Shown one piece after another: positions 25,490 through 34,076 of a stretch of 40,719 bases of DNA. Under the pieces are notes generated by a model. It was given only the letters and a program-made list of their open reading frames with translations. It had not been told where the DNA came from and searched no databases. The DNA is from an uncultured Flavobacteriales bacterium (GTDB lineage Bacteria > Bacteroidota > Bacteroidia > Flavobacteriales > BACL11), in contig CATMIT010000003.1 in assembly GCA_950069165.1 (NCBI GenBank), forward strand, positions 1 through 40,719. Direction: 5' to 3'. Position numbers and translations under genes: made by a program. Every line of letters begins with the position of its first letter. The stretch's first letter is position 1.

Positions 25490-26197
25490 TTATTTTTCTT
25501 TTAAGTCGTAAATTAATTTTATTTGGTTTGCAAAGGAACCACTTTTTTGTGGATATTTCAAACTTAATTTCTCATAAGCTGCTATGGCCTTTTTGTAATG
25601 CCCCTGTTCTAGATATACCCTTGCCAAAGTTTCGGTTACAATCTCCTGATTTTCTATTAAACTTTGCTCTGCCGATTTCGAAGGCGAGAAAAATTCTTCT
25701 CTTTTTGGCTTGTTGATCCTTGGCTCTTGCTCAATAAATTTGTTAATCAAATTTTCACTGCTTTGCTGTTTTCTGTCAATCTTTTTAACTTTTGTAAGTG
25801 CAAGCCACTCTGCAAAAGAATGGGTTTCATTTTCGGTGAATTCTAGTGGTTTGCCAATTTCCAATTCTTTTTCTGGGGTTGCTGTTTCTGGTTTTTGCTC
25901 TATCTTTACCATTTCTTTTTCAGCAGTTGGTTTCTCAATAATTTCCTCAGCAACTTTCACATTTTCAGTAATAAGATTGAAAAGTAGTTTCCTATTCCCA
26001 GCATAGGCAGCTGCCTTTCTGAGTTGAGAATTATAACTAATGCTATCGGTATTGTAAAGCCCTTTGGCGTAGAGAAGTTGCATGCTGGTGAAATAAGGAA
26101 ATGCCTGCAAACTAATGCGCATATCGGCAATTTCTGCTTTTCCAATATCCATTGGATTTTGTATATTTTCTATGAGTTTTTCGTTTCGCATTACCAA
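25490..26197 (-). CDS. TPR-like protein linked to lptE and secG
   Basis: This 235-residue protein has no signal peptide. Its C-terminal third shows a tetratricopeptide-like helix pair (ETLARVYLEQGHYKKAIAAYEKLSLKYPQKSGSFANQIKLI). The N-terminal ~70 residues are helical (AFPYFTSMQLLYAKGLYNTDSISYNSQLRKAAAYAGNRKLLFNLI), resembling a repeat found in Bacteroidota proteins at this location. The middle is charged, low-complexity sequence rich in Glu, Lys and Pro. It probably mediates protein contacts; a partner cannot be named. It overlaps lptE by 7 bases and precedes secG by 1, suggesting an envelope-export theme. Confidence 0.8.
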   Translation of the reverse strand: MVMRNEKLIENIQNPMDIGKAEIADMRISLQAFPYFTSMQLLYAKGLYNTDSISYNSQLRKAAAYAGNRKLLFNLITENVKVAEEIIEKPTAEKEMVKIEQKPETATPEKELEIGKPLEFTENETHSFAEWLALTKVKKIDRKQQSSENLINKFIEQEPRINKPKREEFFSPSKSAEQSLIENQEIVTETLARVYLEQGHYKKAIAAYEKLSLKYPQKSGSFANQIKLIYDLKEK

Positions 26198-26697
26198 TTC
26201 ACCACTGCTTTGTTGAAAATATCTTCTGCCAATTCGTTTGTAATCTGTTCGATTAAATCTTCTTCAACATCTGCTAAACTTTGGCTACTAACATAATCGG
26301 CATAACGAGAAAATTTTTGCTCAAAATTTTCGCTTTCATCTTTTGTATTTTCAAACTTTACTTTGACCACAATGGTTAAGCGGTTTTGTGCTGCCTGCTC
26401 ATTGGCTTGAATAGCAATGGGCTTTATTTCATATTTTACAATTTCTCCACTAAAATTTAAATCGCCTTCATCTGCTTCCAAGCTAAGGTTGGTTTGCTCC
26501 AAAAAATAATCTTTCAGCCGTTCGGTAAACACCTGGCTAAGGGTAGGCTGAATAGTAGCTGCACGGTTTGGAAAATACTGTACCGAAACCGTTTTCACAT
26601 CCGGCGAAATGGATGCGCCAGTAAAAGAATAAAAGCCACAAGAGCTTAAAAAAACCATACTAAAAACAACTGCTATTTTGCTACATAATTTAGGCAT
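26191..26697 (-). CDS. lptE: LptE-like lipopolysaccharide assembly lipoprotein
   Basis: LptE is the outer-membrane lipoprotein that plugs the LptD barrel and helps insert lipopolysaccharide. The 168 residues begin with a lipoprotein signal ending in the lipobox LSSC (Cys 20), then GFYSFTGASISPDVKTVSVQYFPNRA, the usual start of Bacteroidota LptE. VFTERLKDYFLEQTNLSL and, later, GEIVKYEIKPIA with NRLTIVVKVKFEN match the beta-alpha fold of the family. E. coli LptE similarity is low, so the call rests on the general pattern and gene order. It overlaps the upstream regulator gene by 1 base and the TPR gene by 7. Confidence 0.88.
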   Translation of the reverse strand: MPKLCSKIAVVFSMVFLSSCGFYSFTGASISPDVKTVSVQYFPNRAATIQPTLSQVFTERLKDYFLEQTNLSLEADEGDLNFSGEIVKYEIKPIAIQANEQAAQNRLTIVVKVKFENTKDESENFEQKFSRYADYVSSQSLADVEEDLIEQITNELAEDIFNKAVVNW

Positions 26698-27869
26698 TAC
26701 AAATCAAATTCTTTAATTTTTCTATACAATGTTCGTTCTGAAATCCCCAACTCTTCTGCCGCATATTTTCGCTTTCCTTTGTGTTTTCCCAAAGCCCTTT
26801 CAATCAATATTTTTTCTTGCTGAAAAAGGGATAAATTTTGCGAGACTTCAATGGTTTCTCCAGAATTTTTATTTGGCAACAAAGTTACATTTCCATCCGT
26901 CATATCATCAAATACTTTTGCAGAAGTTCCATCTGTTTGTCCTTGTTTTTGCATCAAATCCACAGTTATTTTCTTTAAATCCGTAAGATCTTTTTTCATA
27001 TCAAAAAGCACTTTGTAAAGAATCTCTCTTTCGGATAGCTCTCCGCTATTTTCTCCTTCAAAAAGCACAGGCATTTTCTGCTCAGTTGTACTTTTCGGAA
27101 TATAAGTATTCAAAGTATCGGCCGTAATATTTCTTTCTTTTTCAATAACTGAAATTTGCGCCACAAAGTTTTTCAGTTGACGGATATTTCCTGGCCAAGG
27201 GTAATTTTTTAGCATTTCCATAGCATCCTCACTAAGACGGATAGGAGGGGTGTTGTATTTGTCGGCAAAATCGGCTGCAAATTTTTTGAAAAGCAAATGT
27301 ATGTCTTCTTTACGATTTCGTAAAGCAGGAATTTGAATACTAACAGTATTCAAGCGGTAAAATAAATCCTCTCGGAATCTTCCTTTTCTAAGGGCCTCTT
27401 GTATATTCACATTGGTAGCCGCCACAATCCTTACATCTGTTTTTTGTGCTTTGGAAGAGCCTACTTTCATAAATTCACCACTTTCCAAAACACGCAACAA
27501 TCTTACTTGTGTAGATAATGGTAATTCTGCAACTTCATCTAAAAAAATAGTACCACCATCTGCCACTTCAAAGTATCCTTTTCTGGAATCGTGCGCGCCA
27601 GTAAATGCCCCTTTTTCATGTCCAAAAAGTTCCGAATCAATAGTCCCTTCTGGAATTGCGCCACAGTTTACAGCCACATAATTGTTGTGTTTTCTTTTGC
27701 TATTCTGATGAATTATTTTTGGAATACTTTCTTTTCCCGTTCCGCTTTCGCCATACACAAAAACAGAAATATCGGTAGGGGAAACTTGCAAGGCTACATC
27801 AATTGCACGAATTAGTTCAGCATCATTACCAATTATTCCAAATCTTTGTTTTGCCTGTTTTGTATCCAT
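26697..27869 (-). CDS. Sigma-54 interaction-domain (bEBP) transcriptional activator without receiver domain
   Basis: This 390-residue AAA+ activator opens sigma-54 promoters by ATP hydrolysis. Features in order are Walker A GESGTGKE (about 40-47), the sigma-54-contacting loop GAFTGA (about 87-92), Walker B GGTIFLDEVAELP (about 105-117), the arginine-finger region RFREDLFYRLN, sensor II WPGNIRQLKN, a ~100-residue linker and a C-terminal Fis-type helix-turn-helix (KRKYAAEELGISERTLYRKIKEF). There is no N-terminal receiver, GAF or PAS domain, so it may be controlled by a partner, by amount or by nothing, as with PspF. It is 1 base downstream of miaB and part of the miaB-secG unit. A sigma-54-like promoter lies in front of groES at the end of the same run of genes. 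Confidence 0.93.
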   Translation of the reverse strand: MDTKQAKQRFGIIGNDAELIRAIDVALQVSPTDISVFVYGESGTGKESIPKIIHQNSKRKHNNYVAVNCGAIPEGTIDSELFGHEKGAFTGAHDSRKGYFEVADGGTIFLDEVAELPLSTQVRLLRVLESGEFMKVGSSKAQKTDVRIVAATNVNIQEALRKGRFREDLFYRLNTVSIQIPALRNRKEDIHLLFKKFAADFADKYNTPPIRLSEDAMEMLKNYPWPGNIRQLKNFVAQISVIEKERNITADTLNTYIPKSTTEQKMPVLFEGENSGELSEREILYKVLFDMKKDLTDLKKITVDLMQKQGQTDGTSAKVFDDMTDGNVTLLPNKNSGETIEVSQNLSLFQQEKILIERALGKHKGKRKYAAEELGISERTLYRKIKEFDL

Positions 27870-27870
27870 T

Positions 27871-29319
27871 TTATATTACTTTTCCTTTGAGTGTTGCGGC
27901 TGTGCAGTCCTGAATCTGTACTTTTACATAAGTTCCTTTTTTATGTTTATTTTTAGCAAAAACAACTACTTTATTTTGCCTTGTTCTCCCATACAATTTT
28001 TCAGCAGATTTTTTGGAAGTTCCCTCAATCAAAACCTCATAAGTTTTGCCGATAGTTTCCTTATTTCTAAGTAAAGAATGCGCCATTTGTTTTTCAATTA
28101 TTTCGGTCAATCTTTTTTGTTTTATTTCCTCTGGGACATTATCTTTCCATTTCCTTTGCGCTGGAGTATTTGGTCTTTCAGAATACTTGAACATATAGCC
28201 AAAATCAAAAATTACTTTATCCATTAAACCCAAAGTATCTTTGTGGTCAATATCACTTTCAGTGCAAAATCCAGAAATCATATCCATGGAAACAGCACAA
28301 TCGGGCAAAATTTCGTGAATCTTTTCTATTCTTTGCAAATATTCTTCTTTGGTATAACCTCTGTTCATTTTTTTCAAAATATGATTGCTTCCAGATTGAA
28401 CAGGCAAATGAATGTAGTTGCAAATGTTGTCATATTTCGACATTATATGTAACACATCATCTGTCATGTCTTGCGGGTTAGATGTTGAAAATCGAATCCT
28501 CAATTTCGGACTTACCTTAGCAACTAATTCCATTAATTGAGCAAAACTCACACTCTCTTTTTGCTTTTTTTTATTTAAATTTTTGAACTCTTTTTTTAAT
28601 CCACCTCCATGCCAAAGGTAGGAATCTACATTTTGCCCTAAAAGGGTAACCTCCCTGAATCCATCCGCAATCAATTGCTTGCATTCCTTTACTATACTTT
28701 CCGGATCTCGGCTTCTCTCTCTGCCTCTTGTAAAAGGCACTACACAAAAAGTACACATATTATCGCAACCTCTAGTAATAGAAACAAAAGCCGTAACCCC
28801 ATTTCCGCCCAAACGAACAGGGCTAATTTCAGCATATGTTTCTTCTTTTGAGAGGATTACATTTACCGCTTTTCTGCCGTCATCCACTTGTTTTATAAGG
28901 TTAGGTAAATCTCGGTATGCATCTGGTCCTACCACAATATCTACTAACTTTTCCTCTTCCAAAAATTTTTCTTTTAACCTTTCGGCCATACAGCCCAAAA
29001 CACCGACAATCATTCCTGGGTTTTTCTTTTTCTTAATGGAATTATAGACTTGCAATCTTTTTCTTATCGTTTGTTCGGCCTTTTCTCTGATTGAGCAAGT
29101 ATTTACAAATACCAAATCAGCCTTTTCAATATCCTTTGTAGTTGAAAATCCTTCTCCAGAAAGTATGGAGGCTACAATCTCAGAATCGGAGAAATTCATC
29201 TGGCAACCATAACTTTCTATATACACTTTTTTACTGTCATTTTTAGCAGTAGAAAGCGATAATGATTCACCTTGTCTTTTTTCGTCTATCTGTTTTTCTA
29301 TCAAATTCTCAAAATCCAT
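27871..29319 (-). CDS. miaB: tRNA-2-methylthio-N6-dimethylallyladenosine synthase
   Basis: MiaB is a radical-SAM enzyme that adds a methylthio group to i6A37 of tRNAs reading UNN codons. The N-terminal MTTase domain has three cluster cysteines in YGCQMN (about 37-42), [11 protein letters not shown] and [10 protein letters not shown]. The radical-SAM motif is [22 protein letters not shown] (about 177-198). [21 protein letters not shown] and a C-terminal TRAM domain (about 410-482) complete it. Its length of 482 residues is normal. It heads the reverse-strand run miaB-activator-lptE-TPR-secG, with a good promoter at 29339-29371. Confidence 0.96.
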   Translation of the reverse strand: MDFENLIEKQIDEKRQGESLSLSTAKNDSKKVYIESYGCQMNFSDSEIVASILSGEGFSTTKDIEKADLVFVNTCSIREKAEQTIRKRLQVYNSIKKKKNPGMIVGVLGCMAERLKEKFLEEEKLVDIVVGPDAYRDLPNLIKQVDDGRKAVNVILSKEETYAEISPVRLGGNGVTAFVSITRGCDNMCTFCVVPFTRGRERSRDPESIVKECKQLIADGFREVTLLGQNVDSYLWHGGGLKKEFKNLNKKKQKESVSFAQLMELVAKVSPKLRIRFSTSNPQDMTDDVLHIMSKYDNICNYIHLPVQSGSNHILKKMNRGYTKEEYLQRIEKIHEILPDCAVSMDMISGFCTESDIDHKDTLGLMDKVIFDFGYMFKYSERPNTPAQRKWKDNVPEEIKQKRLTEIIEKQMAHSLLRNKETIGKTYEVLIEGTSKKSAEKLYGRTRQNKVVVFAKNKHKKGTYVKVQIQDCTAATLKGKVI

Positions 29320-29338
29320 TTTCTTTATTTTCGGGCAG

Positions 29339-29371
29339 CAAAGTTAAATAAAAAATCTGTCAAACTGACAA
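29339..29371 (-). promoter_or_regulatory. miaB promoter with overlapping inverted repeat
   Basis: On the reverse strand an exact -7 element TAACTTTG (29346-29339) lies 22 bases downstream of TTG (29371-29369), within the known spacing. The inverted repeat TGTCA-AAC-TGACA (29358-29370) sits in the spacer and reaches the -33 TTG, an ideal place for a repressor. The AAACTGACAA half is the same 10-mer found in the groES repeats. The promoter is well supported by sequence; the operator is inferred. Confidence 0.6.
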
Positions 29372-29436
29372 TGTGGCAGAATTTCAATTTTCTTATATTA
29401 TTTATAATATAATGGATGTGTCAGTAAAAATTGGAT

Positions 29437-29468
29437 TTGGATAAGTTAAAAAAACTTTATTTTCTTTG
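29437..29468 (+). promoter_or_regulatory. Candidate topA promoter
   Basis: TTG (29437-29439) and TTTCTTTG (29461-29468) are 21 bases apart. The -7 element differs from TAnnTTTG at one base. The topA ATG lies 30 bases further. TGTCAGT (29419-29425), a partial copy of the motif in the groES repeats, lies upstream. An AT-rich inverted repeat TATATTA-TTTA-TAATATA just before it may bend or melt the DNA. Confidence 0.45.
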
Positions 29469-29498
29469 CACAAAATTTAGAAATCAAATAATTAAGGT

Positions 29499-31814
29499 AT
29501 GAGTAAGAATTTAGTAATTGTAGAATCGCCAGCAAAGGCAAAAACTATTGAAGGATATTTAGGAAAAGATTTTTTAGTAAAATCTAGCATTGGGCATATA
29601 CGGGACCTTCCGAAAAAAGGAGGAATGGCAATTGATATTGAAAATGGGTTTAAGCCAAAATATATTATTTCGGAGGATAAAAAGAAAGTAGTAAGCGAAT
29701 TAAAGGCGGCAGCCAAAAAAGCAGAAGTAGTTTGGCTTGCTACAGATGAGGACCGAGAAGGGGAAGCAATTGCTTGGCATTTGACAGAAGCTCTTGGTTT
29801 GGATAAAAGCACGACTAAAAGAATTGTCTTTCATGAGATTACAAAAAAGGCAATAACACATGCGGTGGAAAATCCTAGGCAATTAGACCAAAACTTAATT
29901 GACGCTCAACAAGCGCGTAGGATTTTAGACAGATTGGTGGGTTTTGAGTTATCTCCAATTTTGTGGAAAAAAATAAAACCAGGACTCTCGGCAGGGCGTG
30001 TGCAATCGGTTGCCTTAAAACTAATTGTAGAAAGAGAAAAAGAGATAATCAACTTTAAAAGCGTTTCTACATTTAGAGTATCAGCAGAATTCAGAACTAA
30101 TGATGGGAAGCAATTTAAAGCAGAACTTCCCAAACGATTAAATACCATAAAAGAGGCACATGAATTTTTGGAGAAATGCAAGTCAGCTGAATTCAAAATA
30201 GAAAATATTGAAAAGAAGCCTTCAAAAAGATCTCCTTCTGCCCCATTTACTACTTCAACTCTGCAACAAGAAGCTTCAAGGAAATTGGGTTTTTCGGTAA
30301 CACAAACCATGATGGTTGCACAAAAACTATACGAATCAGGAAAAATTACCTATATGAGAACCGATAGTGTGAATCTTTCACAAGACGCACTCTCATCTGC
30401 TGCAACTGCAATTAGCAATTCTTATGGAGAAATTTATGCCAAAAGGAGAACTTTCAGTACAAAAATAAAGGGTGCACAGGAAGCTCATGAGGCCATACGC
30501 CCAACCGATATGAGTAAAAATATAATTGATGGGGAAAGCGCACATCAAAAACTATATGCACTTATCTGGAAAAGAACAATTGCTTCTCAAATGGCAGAAG
30601 CGCAAATAGACAGAACCATTGCCACAATAAGTGTTTCTACTACTGATGAGCACTTTATTGCAAAGGGGGAGATGATTACTTTTGATGGTTTTATGAAAGT
30701 ATATTTGGAAGGAAAAGATGATGAAACAGAAAGTGAAAAAGGAATGCTTCCTTCATTAGAGTTAGGTGCTTTGGTTGGGGCTGATGAAATTTTAGGACTA
30801 GAAAGGTTCAGCAAACATCCGCCAAGATATGCAGAGGCGAGTTTGGTAAAAAAATTAGAAGAATTAGGAATAGGACGACCATCCACTTATGCCAGCACAA
30901 TTACTACTATTCAAAACAGAGAATATGTTACAAAACAAACAACAGAAGCTAAGCAAAGGGAAATTCGGGCAATCATTGTGAAAAACACTGAACTGAAAGA
31001 AGAAAAACGACAGGAGAATTATGGAGCAGAAAAGGGTAAATTATTTCCAACATCAGAGGGAACTGTGGTTTGCGATTTTCTGGAAGAGAATTTTAATAAT
31101 ATCATGGATTATGGTTTTACCTCCTCTGTGGAAAGCGAATTTGATGATATTGCAGAAGGCAAGAAAGTTTGGAATGAAATGATAGCGGATTTTTATGGTC
31201 CTTTCCACCAAAAAGTATTGGAAGTGGATGAAACTGCCGAAAGAGCATCTGGTGAGCGACTTTTAGGAGAAGATCCAAAAAGTGGTGACAATGTGTATGC
31301 AAGAGTTGGAAGATTTGGGCCAATGGTGCAAATTGGAGAAATGCAACAATCGGATGATGCACCAAAACCAAAATACGCTTCCATTATTGGGGAACAAACC
31401 GTTCAAACCATTACTTTAGAACAAGCTTTGGAACTTTTCAGATTACCGAGAGTAGTTGGAGAATTTGAAGTAGAAGAAGTGGTTGCCGCTATTGGAAGGT
31501 TCGGTCCTTATTTAAGGCATAAAGGCAAATTTACTTCCATCAAAAAAACGGATGAAGAAGATCCTTTAACGATAAAATTGGATAGAGCAATTGAACTCAT
31601 CAAAATAAAAATTCAAGCTGATAAAGATAGGTTGATTAATAATTTTGAAGGCGAGCCACTTATTCAAGTTTTGAATGGAAGATACGGCCCATTTGTGCAA
31701 GTTACTCCTGAAAAAGGTAAGAAAATTAATCTTAAAATACCGAAAGATACTGAGCCAAAAAGTTTAAATAGAGAAGATTGTTTATCTTTGCTGAAAGAGC
31801 AAAAGAAAAAATAA
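29499..31814 (+). CDS. topA: DNA topoisomerase I (type IA)
   Basis: This enzyme relaxes negative supercoils by nicking and passing one strand. The TOPRIM domain begins NLVIVESPAKAKTIEGYLG and carries the metal-binding DEDREGEAIAWH (about 83-94). The DNA-gate domain holds the catalytic tyrosine in ITYMRTDSVNLS (near residue 285) and GRPSTYASTI. The C-terminal part, instead of zinc fingers, has repeats with GRFGPMVQIG, GRFGPYLRHKGKFTSI and GRYGPFVQV, the usual Bacteroidota arrangement. Its length of 771 residues is normal for the phylum. The next gene is 6 bases downstream in the same frame. Confidence 0.97.
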   Translation: MSKNLVIVESPAKAKTIEGYLGKDFLVKSSIGHIRDLPKKGGMAIDIENGFKPKYIISEDKKKVVSELKAAAKKAEVVWLATDEDREGEAIAWHLTEALGLDKSTTKRIVFHEITKKAITHAVENPRQLDQNLIDAQQARRILDRLVGFELSPILWKKIKPGLSAGRVQSVALKLIVEREKEIINFKSVSTFRVSAEFRTNDGKQFKAELPKRLNTIKEAHEFLEKCKSAEFKIENIEKKPSKRSPSAPFTTSTLQQEASRKLGFSVTQTMMVAQKLYESGKITYMRTDSVNLSQDALSSAATAISNSYGEIYAKRRTFSTKIKGAQEAHEAIRPTDMSKNIIDGESAHQKLYALIWKRTIASQMAEAQIDRTIATISVSTTDEHFIAKGEMITFDGFMKVYLEGKDDETESEKGMLPSLELGALVGADEILGLERFSKHPPRYAEASLVKKLEELGIGRPSTYASTITTIQNREYVTKQTTEAKQREIRAIIVKNTELKEEKRQENYGAEKGKLFPTSEGTVVCDFLEENFNNIMDYGFTSSVESEFDDIAEGKKVWNEMIADFYGPFHQKVLEVDETAERASGERLLGEDPKSGDNVYARVGRFGPMVQIGEMQQSDDAPKPKYASIIGEQTVQTITLEQALELFRLPRVVGEFEVEEVVAAIGRFGPYLRHKGKFTSIKKTDEEDPLTIKLDRAIELIKIKIQADKDRLINNFEGEPLIQVLNGRYGPFVQVTPEKGKKINLKIPKDTEPKSLNREDCLSLLKEQKKK

Positions 31815-31820
31815 AGAATC

Positions 31821-32972
31821 TTGTATAATTTATCTTCCCATTTTCTTCCCATTGAAGATGATTTGCTTGCAGAAAGCTGGCAAACCTCTCAGATTGGGCA
31901 TTGTATAGCCAAACATACTTCCACCGTCTTTCCTGAAATAAGTAATGAAAAGATTGCTTTTTTCTCTGTCCCAGAATATGAAGGAACGGATAATAATGGC
32001 GATAATCATTCTGCAATCCGAGAAGAGTTTTATAGCTTGCATTTTGACATGCTTCCTCCTTTGGCTGATTTAGGTACTTTGCAATTAATGCCAACCAAAA
32101 AGGAATCCTTCAAACAAATTGAAAAAGTTTGTGCTTGCTTGCTTGAAAACGGAATCATTCCTTTGATAATTGGTGGAGGGCAAGATATTTCTTATGCCAT
32201 CTATAAAGCCTATGCTTCAATCGGAAAAATCATTACTTTCACTTCTGTCGATAATGCTTTCGATTTAGGTACAGAAGAGGATAAAATTCATTCCCATTCC
32301 TATTTAAGCAAGATGATTGCTTATCAACCCAATCATTTGTTTAATTATTGCAATATTGGCTATCAGTCTTATTTTGAAAGCCCTGCTGCCATTGAAATGC
32401 TCGATAAAATTCATTTTGACACTTTTAGACTAGGTTATGTAAAAGCCAATTTGTTTGAGGTAGAACCTCTTATGCGTAATACTGATTTTTTAAGTTTTGA
32501 TTTATCGGCTATTACATCTTCTTATGCTTCTGCCAATGTGCATGCTAGCCCCAATGGCTTTGATGGAGCCGAAAGTTGTAGTATTATGCGTTATGCTGGT
32601 TTGAGTGATAAAGTTACCGCTTGCGGTATTTTTGAATACCACAGGGAGTTAGATTTAGGAAATCAAACAGCAAAACTAATGGCGCAAATGTTTTGGTATT
32701 TTTTGGATGGCTTTAAGCAAAGAAAAAACGAATTAAATCCTAACCTAAATGAATGCACAAAATACACTGTTTCTTTTGATGACGGAGTGAATGAGGTGGT
32801 GTTTTATAAAAGCAATAAAACCGGAAGATGGTGGATTGGTGTTCCTTTTTCCACTTCTGAAAAAGAAAAAAAAGATAATTATTTTGTAGCTTGTTCCTAC
32901 CGAGATTATGAGCAATCTAATCAAGGAGAACCACCAGAAAGGTGGATAAAAACTTACCAAAAGCTGAATTAA
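31821..32972 (+). CDS. Arginase-fold protein (formimidoylglutamase-like) with lost metal ligands
   Basis: The 383 residues have the ureohydrolase fold, and databases usually label the Bacteroidota family formimidoylglutamase. Active members bind two manganese ions through GGDH, DAHxD and DxDxxDP. Here the corresponding segments are IIGGGQDISYA, TSVDNAFDLG and FDLSAITSSYA, so most ligands are gone and hydrolysis is unlikely. The substrate-contact and C-terminal regions are well kept (FNYCNIGYQSYF, SPNGFDGAESCSIMRYAGLSDKVTACGIFEY, NQTAKLMAQMFWYFLDGF). The start is TTG 31821, six bases after topA; no ATG lies nearby, and the N-terminus matches what I recall of homologues. A regulatory or scaffolding role is possible. 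It precedes the type IX secretion genes. Confidence 0.82.
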   Translation: MYNLSSHFLPIEDDLLAESWQTSQIGHCIAKHTSTVFPEISNEKIAFFSVPEYEGTDNNGDNHSAIREEFYSLHFDMLPPLADLGTLQLMPTKKESFKQIEKVCACLLENGIIPLIIGGGQDISYAIYKAYASIGKIITFTSVDNAFDLGTEEDKIHSHSYLSKMIAYQPNHLFNYCNIGYQSYFESPAAIEMLDKIHFDTFRLGYVKANLFEVEPLMRNTDFLSFDLSAITSSYASANVHASPNGFDGAESCSIMRYAGLSDKVTACGIFEYHRELDLGNQTAKLMAQMFWYFLDGFKQRKNELNPNLNECTKYTVSFDDGVNEVVFYKSNKTGRWWIGVPFSTSEKEKKDNYFVACSYRDYEQSNQGEPPERWIKTYQKLN

Positions 32973-33063
32973 ATGTTTTCAGTTTCTTCTGATTTTTTAC
33001 CTATTAAATAAAAAATGTCTATTTTAGCGACCGTAAAACTTATAAATAACGATAAAATTGAAT

Positions 33064-33969
33064 ATGAAAAGAACGATATTATCTCTGTCTTTTTTGCTGA
33101 TTGCAGGGCTTGTTTTTTCACAGCAAGACCCTCAGTTTAGTCAAAATATGTTCAACAAATTAGCCAATAACCCTGGCTATGCGGGGAGCAATCAAGCTAT
33201 TTGTGTAACAATGCTTCACCGCTCACAATGGATGGGCTTTGAAGGTGCACCAACTACACTTAATTTGAGTGTGGATGCTGGCATCCCTGCTATTCATGGA
33301 GGAGTAGGGCTTAATATTGTAAAGGACAATATTGCGGCATTTAGCAATTTAGGATTACAATTAACCTATGCTTACCGAACAGATTTAGGAAATGGACAAA
33401 TGGGGGCAGGACTATCTTTAGGGATGTTTCAAAGTGGTGCTGACGGAGGTTGGTTTGATCCAGCTCAATCTGGTGATGCGGTAATCCCAACTGGTGATGA
33501 AAAGGGTTCTGCTATGGATTTTGGATTTGGCGTTTATTATAACACACAAGATGTATATATAGGTCTCTCCACTTCTCACTTTACCGAGCCAACAATTGAG
33601 TGGTCAAATAGCCAAATGGAATTAGCAAGACATTATTTTCTTATTGCTGGTTATGCGCATGAGTTAAATCCTATGTTTACGCTTAATCCTTCTATTTATT
33701 TAAAATCGGATGGTGCTTCCTCCCAATTAGATATTAACACCAATGTATTGTACAATAATAAGCTATGGGGAGGCGTTAGTTACAGGTTAGATGAAGGATT
33801 AATTGCCCTTTTAGGAATGCATATAACGGACGATTTAAAATTTGGTATAGCATATGATGTTGTAATGTCGGAGATACAAAATAACAGTTTAGAATTTATG
33901 TTGGGATATTGTTTCCAGGTTTCCTACGACAGACCTATGAAAAGTTACAAAAACCCAAGGTTCTTATAA
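33064..33969 (+). CDS. porP: PorP/SprF-family type IX secretion outer-membrane protein
   Basis: PorP/SprF proteins are outer-membrane barrels that work with the gliding motor and secretion complex. This one has 301 residues, a signal peptide (MKRTILSLSFLLIAGLVFSQQ) and the family start DPQFSQNMFNKLANNPGYAGSNQAICVTMLHRSQW. A run of beta-strands with alternating glycines follows (HGGVGLNIVKDNIAAFSNLGLQLTYAYRTDL), ending RPMKSYKNPRF. The start is ATG 33064; the listed TTG at 33058 adds two residues only. Its position directly before gldK matches porP-porK-porL-porM-porN of Porphyromonas gingivalis. Flavobacteria often carry many sprF-like copies, so the exact orthologue is uncertain. Confidence 0.9.
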   Translation: MKRTILSLSFLLIAGLVFSQQDPQFSQNMFNKLANNPGYAGSNQAICVTMLHRSQWMGFEGAPTTLNLSVDAGIPAIHGGVGLNIVKDNIAAFSNLGLQLTYAYRTDLGNGQMGAGLSLGMFQSGADGGWFDPAQSGDAVIPTGDEKGSAMDFGFGVYYNTQDVYIGLSTSHFTEPTIEWSNSQMELARHYFLIAGYAHELNPMFTLNPSIYLKSDGASSQLDINTNVLYNNKLWGGVSYRLDEGLIALLGMHITDDLKFGIAYDVVMSEIQNNSLEFMLGYCFQVSYDRPMKSYKNPRFL

Positions 33970-34043
33970 ATTGAAAAAAAATAACAAATCATTATGCGTT
34001 GTAAGAAGATGTATGATGATTTTTAAAATTAAAGAGTAATCAT

Positions 34044-34062
34044 TTTCGCTTGAGGAGCGAAA
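34044..34062 (+). other. Hairpin in the gldK leader
   Basis: TTTCGCT (34044-34050) and AGCGAAA (34056-34062) form a 7-bp stem around loop TGAGG, 14 bases before the gldK ATG. There is no T run after it, so it is not a normal terminator. It may stabilise the 5' end after processing or affect gldK translation. Confidence 0.55.
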
Positions 34063-34076
34063 CAAAAATAAAAACT

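Noticed and set aside
31812-31823. topA and the arginase-fold gene as one protein split by a stop
   Set aside because: They are in the same frame only two codons apart, but each is full length for its own family, so this is coincidence of phase.
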